Assembly (NCBI GenBank): GCA_900618425.1
Contig: UZAN01039563.1
Location: 17,188-81,187 of the forward strand
Direction: 5' to 3'
DNA length: 64,000 nucleotides
DNA from: Echinostoma caproni
Lineage: Eukaryota; Platyhelminthes; Trematoda; Plagiorchiida; Echinostomatidae
Part shown: piece by piece, positions 26,290 through 37,339 of the stretch
Position numbering within the stretch: the first letter of the stretch is position 1
Layout of the letters: each line of letters starts with the position of its first letter
Notes under the pieces: model-generated
Told to the model about the DNA's origin: nothing
What the model saw: the letters and a program-made list of their open reading frames with translations, nothing else
Databases searched by the model: none
Made by a program: the position numbers and the translations under genes

Positions 26290-28080
26290 GAACTAAAGGA
26301 ACATCAACAAACTAATGGGTGTTAGGTACAAGAGATCGGGACAGAGACCAGTCGTAAAGTTCATTAAGACTGCCTTCAGGAGAGAACAGTTGTCTGGATT
26401 AGAGGATAGGTAACCAATCATAATATCGTCGGCATACTTGCAGGAAACAAATTTATGAGTAGTGGAGAGATTCGGTATGTACAAAGAAAAAATAAGCAAA
26501 CAATATAGCACCATGAAAAACACCAGAACCGATATTTATAGCCGAAGACTATGCCATTAAATGAATAAAATTGGGCCCTACGGGAGTAGTCGATGGAGAT
26601 ATTCATATTTGGTGTTGCAAGACTAAACGCAGAAATACATTCAACGAACTTACTTCAGTCGAGATAATTAAAGGCATTTAAGTTAACAAAAACATGCCGA
26701 GCAATTGAGCAATAGCTGTTGCAAGCTGATGCGCGCACGCATTTAAGAAATAGATTGTTACTAGATTAGGACCATGTGCTTCTTTGACCCTGAGTCCAAT
26801 CAAGACTTAGAACGCTGATAGTTTAAGTCTATTTTCCCTCTAAACGTGACTTTTCCCCTATTTTTTCTTATTTCCCGAATTATTTTTATGAAATTTCAAT
26901 TTCCTAAAATTGTTACCGGAATAAGCCTCAGACCACACCACCGGCCATAATTGATCCTTATTGTTCTATTGCTTTATGACTCTGTACTTTGAACATAATT
27001 TTCAAGGTTCTTGCTGGCAGGTCCCAAAACAGCATATCAACAGATAGGTTGTCCATAACTATTACCTTTTAGGTCGAACCAAATACACAATCTCATATGA
27101 AGACCTGTCTTCCGTCTGCTCTCTGATCGGGTTCGGGATTGTACGGCAATCGCGGAGTGTTCTTCCGGTTCTCGTGGTAGTCGCACTGAGCACCAAAATG
27201 GGGTGTATTAGTCTACTGTTCACACGGTCGCTGGATCATTACGGTTCATGTTAGTGGTCAAAACTGCCGCGTGTGTCGTTTGAGTAACGGTTCAGGCTAG
27301 TCCGGTCGTATCGTCTATCCCAACGTTACAACATGAACCTCATCCGGGGAAACAGTGTACGTTACATCATGTGATGGAAACAGAGGTTGGAGGGTTCTTT
27401 AGACAGCTATGATAGCGAAATGACAATTTAGTTCCTCAACTTTTGGTACAAGAACTGGTTCTTGAGCTATGGAATTTCTGCTAGATTGACCACATCTTAC
27501 AACAGCTTTTATTCAAAACTGCAGCAAGTTGCATTCCGTTCAGAAACTTCACTTCAACCCTAACCAGAACATAGTTTACTCATACTATTACGCCTACCTA
27601 TTGTTTTTGCCGATCTTTTGGAATGACGGAGTCACTCAACAAATTAAATCGAATACCAATAGTTTCAGTGGTGCAATATTGTTCGAGTGGAAAGTAAGAT
27701 AATAAGTAAAACAAACAGAGTTTATCACTGGAAAACCAAGTCCCTGAGCCTGTCCAAGTTAGCGAGGAAATAGTCTCTTCTCGTTATTGTACGGTTTAAA
27801 GGTCAGAAATGAAGGTCATAATCCTTTCCACAGTATACCTTAGGGTAAAGTAAAAGTACACAGTTGTCAGAAGTGCTAGCCGGAGCTGGCTTCAAGACAG
27901 GAATCGAATTCGCACTGTCCGTATATATGTTGTCGAGATAGGTATTAGTTCGGGTGGGAAAATTGTCGAGGTTCAGTAAACCTAGGGTAGTTAAGAAGTA
28001 AGTATGAAAGCGACTAAAGTCACCAGCAACAGTGTAGGAAACCTGATCAATGGAGGTGGCAGTGTGGTGATATAGCATCG
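26290..28080 (-). mobile_element. LINE-D: decayed CR1/Jockey-group retrotransposon
   Basis: On the minus strand it runs from the C-terminal half of an endonuclease (28078-27803), through an eroded linker around 27.65-27.55 kb (a TPSFQK-containing segment like the basic linker of LINE-A), to a reverse transcriptase. The RT begins about 26.79 kb with a HGPNLVTIYFLNACAHQLA segment (equivalent to KPSGPDLIP...LK). It continues with VFVNLNAFNYLD (motif A), SGVFHGAIL (motif B, in another frame) and YADD (26436-26425, motif C intact). Roughly 800 bases between linker and RT and much of the palm are eroded or deleted. Where it ends below 26.29 kb is not clear. Several stops and frame changes mean that no protein can be made. 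Confidence 0.75.
27803..28078 (-). pseudogene. LINE-D endonuclease, C-terminal half
   Basis: This is a 91-codon open frame. It carries GDFSRF (residues 19-24, for the GDFNRF motif), TTLGLLNLDNFPTRTNTYLD (30-49), IYTDS (51-55) and SDN (70-72). In this nuclease family the last motif is SDH, whose His is catalytic, so the change to Asn would disable it. The nuclease nicks target DNA to prime reverse transcription. The N-terminal half is missing above 28.08 kb, where an AT-rich palindrome begins. Confidence 0.8.
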
Positions 28081-28118
28081 TTAACCTTTTTCATTAGGGT
28101 GGGTGTGCCATCGACGGT

Positions 28119-28170
28119 ATATATATATATGTATAAATACGTATACATATACGTATTTATTTATATATAT
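28119..28170. repeat. AT-rich array with perfect inverted repeat
   Basis: A TA-dinucleotide run encloses a 13-base perfect inverted repeat, ATAAATACGTATA (28133-28145) and its complement (28148-28160), separated by two bases and followed by more TA units. It could extrude as a cruciform. It sits exactly at the 5' break of LINE-D, so it may be the target or the scar of the truncation. Confidence 0.85.
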
Positions 28171-30649
28171 TCACTGAATAATTTGAACGGAATCTGCTGG
28201 TTGAACGGAACTTGCTGGGAACGAAAGTATAATAAACGTTCTTGATTGAGAGACGGAATATTAGATGAGTATTGTTGCACCATCTTCGGCTCGGGAAGGT
28301 GACCACTCGGCCACATCTACTGTGAAACTACTCATTCCAGCAGTTTCTGAAAATATCGAAACCATCCATTCCGACTCCATTGTTCTCAGTGTATGAGTGT
28401 AACACTCTTTCATGGAGTAAGTAAACTCTTGTATTTCTCTCATTGTTTCTGATGGACCAGATTATGGACATCATCTACCTTTCCAAGGACGAACCGCTGT
28501 TAATTTTAAAAAGAATTTATAAACGGAATCGTCAATCCGTTGATGGAACTTTGCCAAAGCGCAGCCCACCAGCCTGTGCGGTATTCATTATGGTGACACT
28601 GAATCCTATTCTTTTAAACATCAATGAAATCTGGTCACCAGATCCTCAACGGATAAGCAGCAATTTTTACTCTCGTAATCGTCAAATTTCTGTACCAGAC
28701 AGCCGCATCAGTTAAAAAGATTTTGAAAGGCAATTGGTTTGAATAAGTGCAATAAAGGATTCCATTCTGATGGTGTATCGATGACGTTTTGATGCTATAT
28801 TCTGTACTTTTGAATAAAAGTGTTCTACTGGGAGCCACTATTTGCAGCTCTGTTGAGCGGTCTAGAGGTACCAAAGCTTCCAAGGCTGTGCTATAGATTT
28901 GAAAGTTGTGAGTCAAACAAGCCTAAAAACAAGTGCATAGAAATCCCACACACTTTGATTACTGTTTTCCGTCGCAATATTACACGAGGAGTAAAACAAT
29001 ACATTGTTGCCTAATATGTCATTTTTACATGAAATTATTTAAATTCACAATCTTTTTATAATGAATCCAATTAGTTATTCCAAGCTAGAGTGTTTTCAGC
29101 AATGAACAATTCTGATAATCGGTCTGCACAGATTCCCTGCTCGGTGATTATATGCGACCCTTTGAGGAATCGGAAGGCAAGATGTAAACCACTGTCCCAT
29201 GAGTTCTGGCAAGTCTGAGGATAAAAACGGTGAAGTCCTGCAAAAGTATATTAGTTACTTATCATTCAAATAAGAATTCGAATGCAAGCTAGTTGGAAAA
29301 TTATCGTCAGTATGTCAAAGGCACAGTAGAGATATAAAAACATCTGCTCATGGCCAGTGAGGCACTTTCATTTATGAAGGTGAACCCACACAGAACAAAT
29401 CTCTAAGTTTAGCCAAATAGCGCACGGAATTTAGTTCAGCCAAAACAATGAAAAACAAAAATTAATCAAATTCGGTGAGGCACACAGGTACAACACGTGT
29501 ACAGGTACAACACACAGCTCGAAGTAGTGTAGCTAATGTGTCACAGATGGCAACAACCAGCTCGGGGACAACAGAGGTTCATGTGGTTCCGCAGCATACA
29601 CAACACCGATTGAACAATCAATTGTAGCGCATCAAAACTGTACAGTAAGTTTACACGGGTTTTACGATGTTTCATCACGTGAATTGTATGAACTGTCAGG
29701 TGAAAAACAAGATTCCGGTCGAACACTGTTTCATAGGTGGATTGAAATTGCATGATGTTTGCGGGGTTTATGTTTTAAATGATGAAACAAGGAGAGTTCA
29801 CGTGATCGGGGTATCATTGAATGGATGGATGTAAATCTGTAAAATGTTCGGAAGTACAAAAATGTAAATATAGAAATTCCCCGAACGAACGGTATGGTGA
29901 GATTTGTTCAGTGGGACTAAACATATAAAAGATTTATTTTAAATTTTTTCTCGCATTGGGCAACTGGTGAAACTTGATGTGATTAAGGTTACACTTGACT
30001 GAAGGAGATTATTTCAAACCTCAATGAAGTGCGTCGAATGCATTTTCCAAACACTCGAATTCGGAAACATTGTTTTTAATGAGTTCAATAGAAAGATATT
30101 AGATTTCCGCATCAATTATTCAATTAAAAATATGCGGAGGCAAGATATGAACCAAGTTCACTGCAACACAAAATAATGAGACATCAGTTGTTCACTGCAA
30201 ATAGCCCACGGAAATACTGCAGTATATACTACCCAAATGACTGTGCAGTTTACCTCAACAATTTTGGACTCCAACCAGCAGGTTCTCGATTTGAGTCTTG
30301 GATGCGATAACAACGTAAGTAGGCAATGCTGGTAACGCCAAGTGAAAACGAGAGGGCTTTTCGGTGGTCCTTGTTGACTATCGTATATGAGCACAAGTTA
30401 TCAAATGCATTCAGCTGTACGGGATGACCAAAGTCCTTAGGAGTTAGGCCCGAAAAACAGCAATACACAGACTTCATTGTCTGTGAATGCGTTTGTATCT
30501 CCTTTTCTCGAGCAAATGAAAGTGGAGTGGGGGACCGAACCGATAGGTTCCAAAGTGCAAAATACTTGATAATCACGATGGACAAGTTGATACAAAGTAA
30601 GTGTTTTGATCGCATCGACACCTGAGCCAAGAGATTTACGGGGAACACC
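28171..30649. other. Non-coding stretch, nothing firmly recognised
   Basis: Frames of 90-132 codons (28443-28715 plus, 28635-28916 minus, 30250-30648 minus) carry no nameable domain. A GATTTGAGTC segment near 30.29 kb resembles an eroded B box, but no partner A box is visible. I list nothing here as a gene. Confidence 0.5.
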
Positions 30650-32660
30650 TTAAAAATCTCCCAAGAAGATGAGCCAGAACAACCCCAGATTTAGCTGCAA
30701 TATGGAAGCAAAATCGGGTCTCAACAGCAAAGGGAAGTCAAAAGAGGGGAAGGGATGAAACAAAGTTTGTGTAGAAAAAGTAGAAAACTCTCCTCGCAAC
30801 ACGCGATGCGGTGTGAAAAAAACGAGGAGATCAGTATTTGTAAGAGGAGAGTTGAAGGTTAGGAAAATAAGTATGAAAAAGAGTGAAGTATGAGGAGTAA
30901 AATGCATTAGATTCAAATTGTAAATGGTGAACTCATGTATGACGTTTGCTTGATGCAAGCATGATAGAGGTTTTAGTGGGATTGAGAACAACTCGATGTT
31001 TAATGCCCAAAACAGTTCACGCACTCAGATCTGAATTGCATGAACTAAAAGCAGACAATCAATTCTACGGGATGATATTAGAAGAAGTAAGGAAACATGG
31101 AGGACTGGTACCATCTGAAAAACCATAATTAAGATGAAGTGTTTCGGCTAAAAGTGCGTTGGTGATGGCAAGTAAAAGGGATGGAACCTTGTGACACGAG
31201 GGAGTTAAATCAGACTGCCCTCGAAATGATTCCATCAACACTAACCCAGAATGAACCTTTACAAGGAAAAATTTGTATCCGAGGGATGAAAAACGTAAAT
31301 AATTCAAACTTAGAAAGTTTCTCAAGGACCTCGTTGCGCCAAACCAGGTCCAACTCTTCGGAGATATCGCGGGAAACCATATGCAACTTTGCAATATTGA
31401 TGAGCTGCGGAATACCAAGTATGTGACCTGTCGTCGGGTGGTATGCGACAGTGAAAGCCCTTTCACCACTGTCTGAGACGTTCCATATTATAGTGAAGTT
31501 GTTCTAAAATCCCCAATACCACGAATTTATAGAGAGGCAAGTGGAGACAGGAAGGGCGGTAACAAACAATTTACGTCATGAGATTCACGATTAGAGAGAT
31601 ACGTTCGCGGTTGATGACTTGAATGCTTTATTGATATGCCTTGTTTTGGTTCGAGGACCAAGTATTGAACCATGGTAAATAGTGGATGCGGGATGATTAG
31701 TCAGTGGAGATATGAGAGAGTTCAAAGCGAGAGGCAAATATTCCAGCCTTTTGGAAAAGATCCGGGCTCAGATGGCCAGATGAGTTCTTATGTGGTGGAA
31801 AGGACATGGGGCAAAAATGAAGGAAAACTGGGTTGGCAAGGGACCAGAACAAACGCCGACCTGAAAGACAGTTACCGAGGTTGTTAGGCTTACGCCGAAC
31901 AACCTTACATTGATTTTAAGGATGATTATCGACATTTCTTCCAAGCTTGCCTATAGCAGCGATGATAAGAGGAAATTAGGACAAACGCCAGAGTTGGAAA
32001 GGTTTATCTCTGGCAACGACTGGGCTGTAAGAAGTATTCATGAAGCATTCACTTATTTGGAACTTCTGTGTCTCAGAAAAGTAGAAAATGAATAGCCACA
32101 TGTCAACAACGGTCTCTTATACATTTGAGGTTTGATTTGAAGATCAAGAGGAAAACGCCCAGTCGCAGTTGGGATAGGACGCCAGGAAATTGAGGAGCCA
32201 TTCCTGTCAGTGGACTTGTATCGTTAAGATGGGCGGCGAGAACGAAATGTTTGATCGAGAAATGGGGTATAAACATGAAAGTTAATGGGTTTAGAGTTAA
32301 GAATGGACTTGAATCCAAGGATAGGGATATATCAACAGTAAATTTCAGTCAAACGTTTCACGCACGAAAATGGAGCCAATGGTGAAAGGTCGTTTTGCAG
32401 TACCAAAGGTTTCTGCTTCACGGCCTACGGTTGAGTTTGTTGTGACGTGTGCTAACCAGTCGCCGTTGTTAGCAATAAAGTCATCCGGGATGTTACCTGA
32501 GGGTTTGAGTTTGGTTGCAAGATAATTCCAACGAGCAGTGATGTAAGTCCGAAAGCACAACTATCAGAACTGTTGGGAGAACGATAACTTATATAAAAGG
32601 GGTGGTTTGAAGGTGGGTAACGCCGCTTAGTCATAAGAAGTCCAATTTGCAAGTGTAACC
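30650..32660 (-). mobile_element. LINE-E: decayed I/Jockey-type retrotransposon of a different clade
   Basis: Read on the minus strand, pieces of ORF2 appear in order across frames. Endonuclease: YRSPNSSDSC and then NNGDWL with GREAETF (32650-32345), followed by LDSFLTLNPL-type residues (32318-32103). Linker: SLANPVFLHFCP and SFPPHKNSSGHLSPD (about 31.87-31.77 kb). RT: DISEELDLVWRNEVLEKL (motif A region, about 31.37 kb), SVDGIISRAV plus VSQGS (motif B, about 31.24 kb) and YGFSDGTS (motif C equivalent to YADDTS, about 31.12 kb). Below this, TNTD and SRVAR blocks run down to 30.65 kb. The SVDG, GVPQGS and YADDS order is that of I/R1/Jockey LINEs and differs from LINE-A to D. Every motif lies in a shifted frame and the motif C aspartates are changed, so this is an old copy. 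Confidence 0.75.
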
Positions 32661-35600
32661 CCCAAGTGCAGACAGATTGATGCCTGATTCTGAATGATAG
32701 GTAGAGAAACGCAGTTACACGAAACGCGTGTGACCTTGCGAATGGAATAATGTAGCCTCTAAGAGAAAGAGAATAATGGAGAAGCCAGATTCAGTGAAAG
32801 GAAATACGAAATCGTTGTGGCGACTAAGACAGCGAAAAATAAACGACGCCTACCAAAAACTGAGTCTAGTAACCAACTGCTTCTTGTCGGCATTAGCATT
32901 GCTCGTAAGCCGAATTGTTATTTCGATAGAAATCCACATGGGCAGACAAATCCCTGAATTTTCACAGTTGAATTTCCATTCTGTACTAGTTGGGACGAGT
33001 TCAAACGGCCTTCAATCGAGTCAGGTAAATACGAACTTTCGAGCATGTTCCATTTAAGCGATAGAACAGTGAAGTGACACTGAATGCTACTGATTATATG
33101 TCAGTACACATAGGGACCCTTGTCACGTCGATAGATTCACAGAGGCTAAAGATAAACTAACATCCAAAGTGATGAAATAAAGCGAATTTTGCGTACATTT
33201 ATCTGTTTGACAGTTTCTAAAAATTTCACTATCGTGATCTCAGATATCACTCAGATATAGTTTACCCCACCCTGAACAATAACGTTTCTTCCTTCTGTTT
33301 CAAGTCAAGTTTTATCTGTCAGTTCATGTTTCTGTGCGTGGAGCTGTTTGGAATGAGAAGATATATCGTGGGTAAATAAGTGAGCGAGTTCAATCCGAAT
33401 CAAGCTCATTATAGGGTAGGCCTAAAACACGTTACTCAATGACAACCGAAGAGAAACTGAATACGCAAGAATAGCGCGTCATTCATTGCGAATATTGTTT
33501 AGGTGGAAAGAATTCGAGTCGATTTTGAGGACTTAATTCGCTTTCTCATCATTATCAAGAGCTCCCAATTATTACCGATTGACGAGGCGGGGTCACTCAG
33601 TCGATGCAGTTTCGCGCTGAGTAAACATATGTTACTTTGTCTCTAGATGTTCGGATATTCTTTGTACAGACAACCGAATTAGCCACATTACCGCCGGACC
33701 GGAATTAAATAATATCTCTGTAGGACAGTCCTCTTTACCTATCAATCTGTTATCTCATTCCTACAGAATTGATGCTATGATATTTATACCTAGATGGATG
33801 AGTATTAACGTTAGAATTTTAATTGCCATACGTGACAAAAGCACCGAATACTTCCTGCATCTTTGTACAGCAGTGCGTTCTAGTTCCGGGCCCCGGCTGG
33901 ACGTTCAACGTGTGCTCCTTATCAGTTATCGAACACATAAATGAATGCAATAGCACGTGGGAAATAGATCAAATCTGACAGGATAAGATCGATAAGAAAC
34001 ATGAAATGCACATATCCGGGGTTTGGTGATTTCTCACAGGTAATAAAATAAGTTGATGAATAACCGAAAAGAACCGTTAGCGCTACCCGTTGCTAGATGT
34101 TGGCTGTGCTTGCTCCTGAATTTTTCTGGGAACGATTTACGAAATCAATCGTCGGAAAAATCTACATGCCTGAAGTGCGCAGAATTTCATGAAATTTATG
34201 TACACAAACCAAACATCTCTGATCGTCAGTGAAACTTAAAAAAAGTCGTTTGTGTTCTCTGGATGGGATTATTCAATGAAAGGTAACTGAATCGGTTTGT
34301 TTCACCCATTATTTCCCTGAATCTGGGTCTCGTAAAGTATCGATATACCCATTTTTATTTCTTAGTCATGCTTATCATGAAAATATTTATGGACTGAAAC
34401 TGTTTTAGAATTAAAACCCTCTAGCATGATGGAGGTGACAATAGATGCAATAAAAACAAAAATGTTTTAGTAATGGTTCCCACCCATAGTCAGGTTAGTA
34501 TTTGTTTACTGACACTGATACAAACCAATTAGTCCCAAACGGGGAGTAAATATAACATAAAAACCCAACACTGATTTCAATAAATATATCTAAGATAAGA
34601 GATAGATAATACTTGAAAATGAAACCCATAAAACCTATTACGATTCCAAAAGTCATATTTTTTCAGGGTAATTAAGTAACCTTCTAGACAGGAAACCAAC
34701 TCATTTTTGCAGCTTTATCATTTTGATCACAGAATCACCGAAGTGATTCAGTCCGATCACTTGGAGACCTTGCCAGTGCTGGTATGTGTATGCGTTTTCT
34801 GACAAAGGAAAAGCGATTAAAACAGCGTGAATCAGTTAACACGGAGAGATTTTACAGTTCCTTGTATGTCTGTTGCGGACGAGGACAGCCAAAGTAGATC
34901 ATAAATGATAGCGCATGTGATAACACATACACGCCAATATGTGACAGTCCCATTGTTTGTTGTTGCTTCACCATAGTTCCGTCCAGTTAGATTACGGAGC
35001 GCCTCATATGTGTATAAACCCACTGCTGTCACTATCACGAGCACCATCATTTGACGGTTTCACTTATTGAAGAGACGAAAAAAGCGGAATACTTAAATCT
35101 TATTTTGACAATACCTGATGGGGTCCAGGGGAAATGAGTTAACACAACTGTTACAACTGTGAAATGTTCGGTTATGAAACCCATGTAAGGGTTACGGGGT
35201 TATCGTACTGCATGATTTCCTTGGAGCACACGTGCTGCAGTGAACCAGACCAAGACAAAATTACCTACTAAATAATTCGATGATCAAAGACTGTTTTGCA
35301 TTAACAATATTGATGCTCAGGGCACACGTGTGACGGCTGTTTGAACAATCCTTATCCCAACCATCAACAACACCGAACGCTAGTTTATCATAAGCGTAAT
35401 GAGATGTCATCTTGCTCTATCTACTATCAAGCATCGCGTTCTTTCACAAAATGGTGACCGATTTATTTGCAACATTTGCCGGATATGGTTTAATTATTTA
35501 TTTACCCGATCCAGTAAGTTACTCTCCTTATATAATAACAACGAGTGCCGATATATTATCGGTACTTATGCTATTATTTGGATCAGTTCGTAAGGTAATA

Positions 35601-36360
35601 TGAAACACAAAGCCATGAAAAGTGTTCCACTGTGGATTCATCATCATCATTATCATGTGACAGCCGATGTAGTTCACGTGATTGAAAATTCTAATAAATC
35701 ATGGTCAACTAGTGCACACCCCCAATTTGCGCTATTCTTGGAACTTTTACGACTGATTAATTTGTGCGTATGAGAGGGAGAGAGAAAAGCACGTGAAATT
35801 CCATTGGCCCTGAATTATTTACCATAAGTCCCGTTGGATAACAGTCAGGGTATTGAAAAAAATTTACTGATGAGTTGGACTGCTTCCCGTATCTTTTTGC
35901 ATGGACAAGCAATTTTAACTATTCCACCTCAGTGCTGATTCCAAATACAGGCAGATGACTCAAAGTAGGAAAAAAGTCAGTTGTTAGGCTAAGGCAGCGA
36001 AAATGTCTCCTATAACCTTGAAACTGCAGAATCACATGTCGGCTTAAGGATTGCAGTTTTTGAGTACATATATATTTTATAATCCGTTCCAATCCCATGA
36101 TTACCAAAGAAATTCATATTTTTAGTGGATTATTTGTTAAAGACACCATTTGAAATGCATCGTTATTACTTTAAACATTGAGGCGATTACGTGATAACCG
36201 TAATGCATTTACAGGTCTTTATTACTTGGGAAATGTTGACGTTTGGATGAAAAATTTCTTTCAGTTGGGAAATCTTGATAAATTCAACTGCAAAAAGGAG
36301 CTAAACCGCTTTAACATGAAGCACATAAAAACATTCTTTCGCTCAATGACTTACGCAGTG
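32661..36360. other. Non-coding stretch; possible eroded LINE-E 5' end at its left
   Basis: The first 400 bases might hold the endonuclease N-terminus of LINE-E, but I could not find its motifs. The rest has frames up to 72 codons only. Two overlapping short hydrophobic frames (35399-35603, plus) end near a GTAAGT splice-donor-like site, without a recognisable protein or a convincing acceptor. Confidence 0.45.
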
Positions 36361-36453
36361 ACTGCCTCACTGACTGACTGATCGACTGATTATTTGATTG
36401 ACTGACTGAATGAATGAATGGATGAATGAATGAATGAACGCATGAATGAATGA
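36361..36453. repeat. Compound tetranucleotide microsatellite (ACTG)n then (TGAA)n
   Basis: Imperfect ACTG/GACT units pass into TGAA units with a few substitutions (GGATGAA, GAACGCA). It marks the left edge of a 1.2-kb repeat-dense block. Confidence 0.95.
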
Positions 36454-36918
36454 AGAAAAGCTAGGCTGAAGAATTGAGGACTTTTATCTGTCAACGCTAC
36501 AGGAACACGGACTTACGCAGAAGAAGCAATTGTTGAAATCATGTTACCTGAATGAGGATTACTGGGAGATCGGAGACCGATCGGTTTTAATGCGCGTCGT
36601 TTGTTTCCGAATCTAATTACTGTCCTACCTCTCTCAAATGAAACCGTTCTGATATTTAATGAATTAACTGATATTAGAACGGAAACATTACGTTGGTAAG
36701 ATTTGGATTCATTTTGAAGTTTAATCCGTAAGTAAACCTATGTGAACACGCTATGGCAATGATAGTTGTCGATAATAAATTGTTGAAATGTTTCCGCAGT
36801 GACAAACCATTGTCACATCAAGCCGGAAGTCATGTTTTCGAATCCTCAATTACCATCATTTTCCAACGTTCGTACTTCTCTCTCAAATAGTAGAGTGATT
36901 GATGCATTATAATTTCAG

Positions 36919-36936
36919 TAGGTTAGATCTAACCTA
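36919..36936. repeat. 18-base perfect palindrome
   Basis: TAGGTTAGATCTAACCTA reads the same on both strands. It lies 6 bases before a GT array. It could be a binding site for a dimeric protein or simply chance. No function can be assigned from the sequence. Confidence 0.85.
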
Positions 36937-36942
36937 GAAATG

Positions 36943-36961
36943 GTGTGTGTGTGTGTGTGTG
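36943..36961. repeat. (GT)n microsatellite
   Basis: About nine uninterrupted GT units sit between the palindrome at 36919-36936 and the first SINE1 copy. Confidence 0.95.
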
Positions 36962-36984
36962 AGGTTGATGATATTGTCAAATCT

Positions 36985-37215
36985 CAAGTGTGGCGATTGT
37001 GAAAAGTTCAGTGGCTTCGGTGGGTTCCAACCCACGCCTGGACGCCACCTACACTCTACCAGCTGAGCTACGAGGCTACACCGATAGCACTGATCTTTTC
37101 ACATTCGAATTACCCATCCCACTTACAGAGCCATATGGCATCCACCAGTTAGCATGTAAGCTTACTGCCCCGATAGGTTTTCCTTAGAATTGACCGGAGT
37201 CCACCGAATGAACAT
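36985..37215 (-). repeat. SINE1 copy 1 (minus orientation)
   Basis: On the minus strand the copy starts at GTTCATTCGGTGGACTCC (from 37214) and runs through a roughly 110-base leader to a tRNA-like domain at 37076-37014. That domain has a perfect A box TAGCTCAGCTGG (37070-37059), B-box-like GGTTGGAACCC and acceptor-stem arms GCCTCG and CGAAGC. Outside it, ACTGATCTTTTCAC (37089-37102, plus reading) and GTGAAAAGTTCAGT (36999-37012) form a second inverted repeat. The leader is nearly identical to that of copy 2, which is on the opposite strand. A SINE is transcribed by polymerase III and copied by LINE enzymes. The partner LINE is not evident from its 3' end. Confidence 0.85.
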
Positions 37216-37240
37216 CTAAGACAAAGTGAATTGTGCAAAT

Positions 37241-37339
37241 GGATGTTTGGTGGATTTGAAGTTTGTATGGCGATTGTGAAAAGTTCAGTAGCCCCGGTGG
37301 GATTCAAACCCACGCATGGACGCCGCCTACGCTTTGTGC
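37241..37339 (-). repeat. SINE1 copy 3, 3' part only (minus orientation)
   Basis: This minus-strand fragment holds the B-box half of the tRNA-like domain (GGGTTTGAATCCCACC) and the full SINE1 tail, through CACAATCGCCATACAAACTTC to CAAACATCC. It matches copy 2 closely over the same part. It lacks the A box and leader. Its broken end coincides with the 5' start of copy 2, so either copy 2 inserted into it or a rearrangement joined the two. Confidence 0.8.

Noticed and set aside
28261..28392. Short plus frame starting ATGAGTATTGTTGC, flanked by a TTAG acceptor-like and a GTATGAG donor-like site
   Set aside because: It has no pyrimidine tract before the AG, no recognisable protein and only 43 codons. 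Chance is more likely.
30650..31024. Minus frame ending FWLIFLGDF taken at first as an endonuclease GDFN motif
   Set aside because: It lies downstream of the LINE-E reverse-transcriptase motifs on the same strand, so it must be the RT C-terminal region. The GDF match is coincidental.
35399..35603. Overlapping hydrophobic frames ending near GTAAGT
   Set aside because: There is no recognised family, no acceptor with a tract and no neighbouring exon. The frames are short enough for chance.
35862..35900. CTGATGAG on the plus strand as a hammerhead core
   Set aside because: There is no stem II, no GAAA and no cleavage triplet in range.
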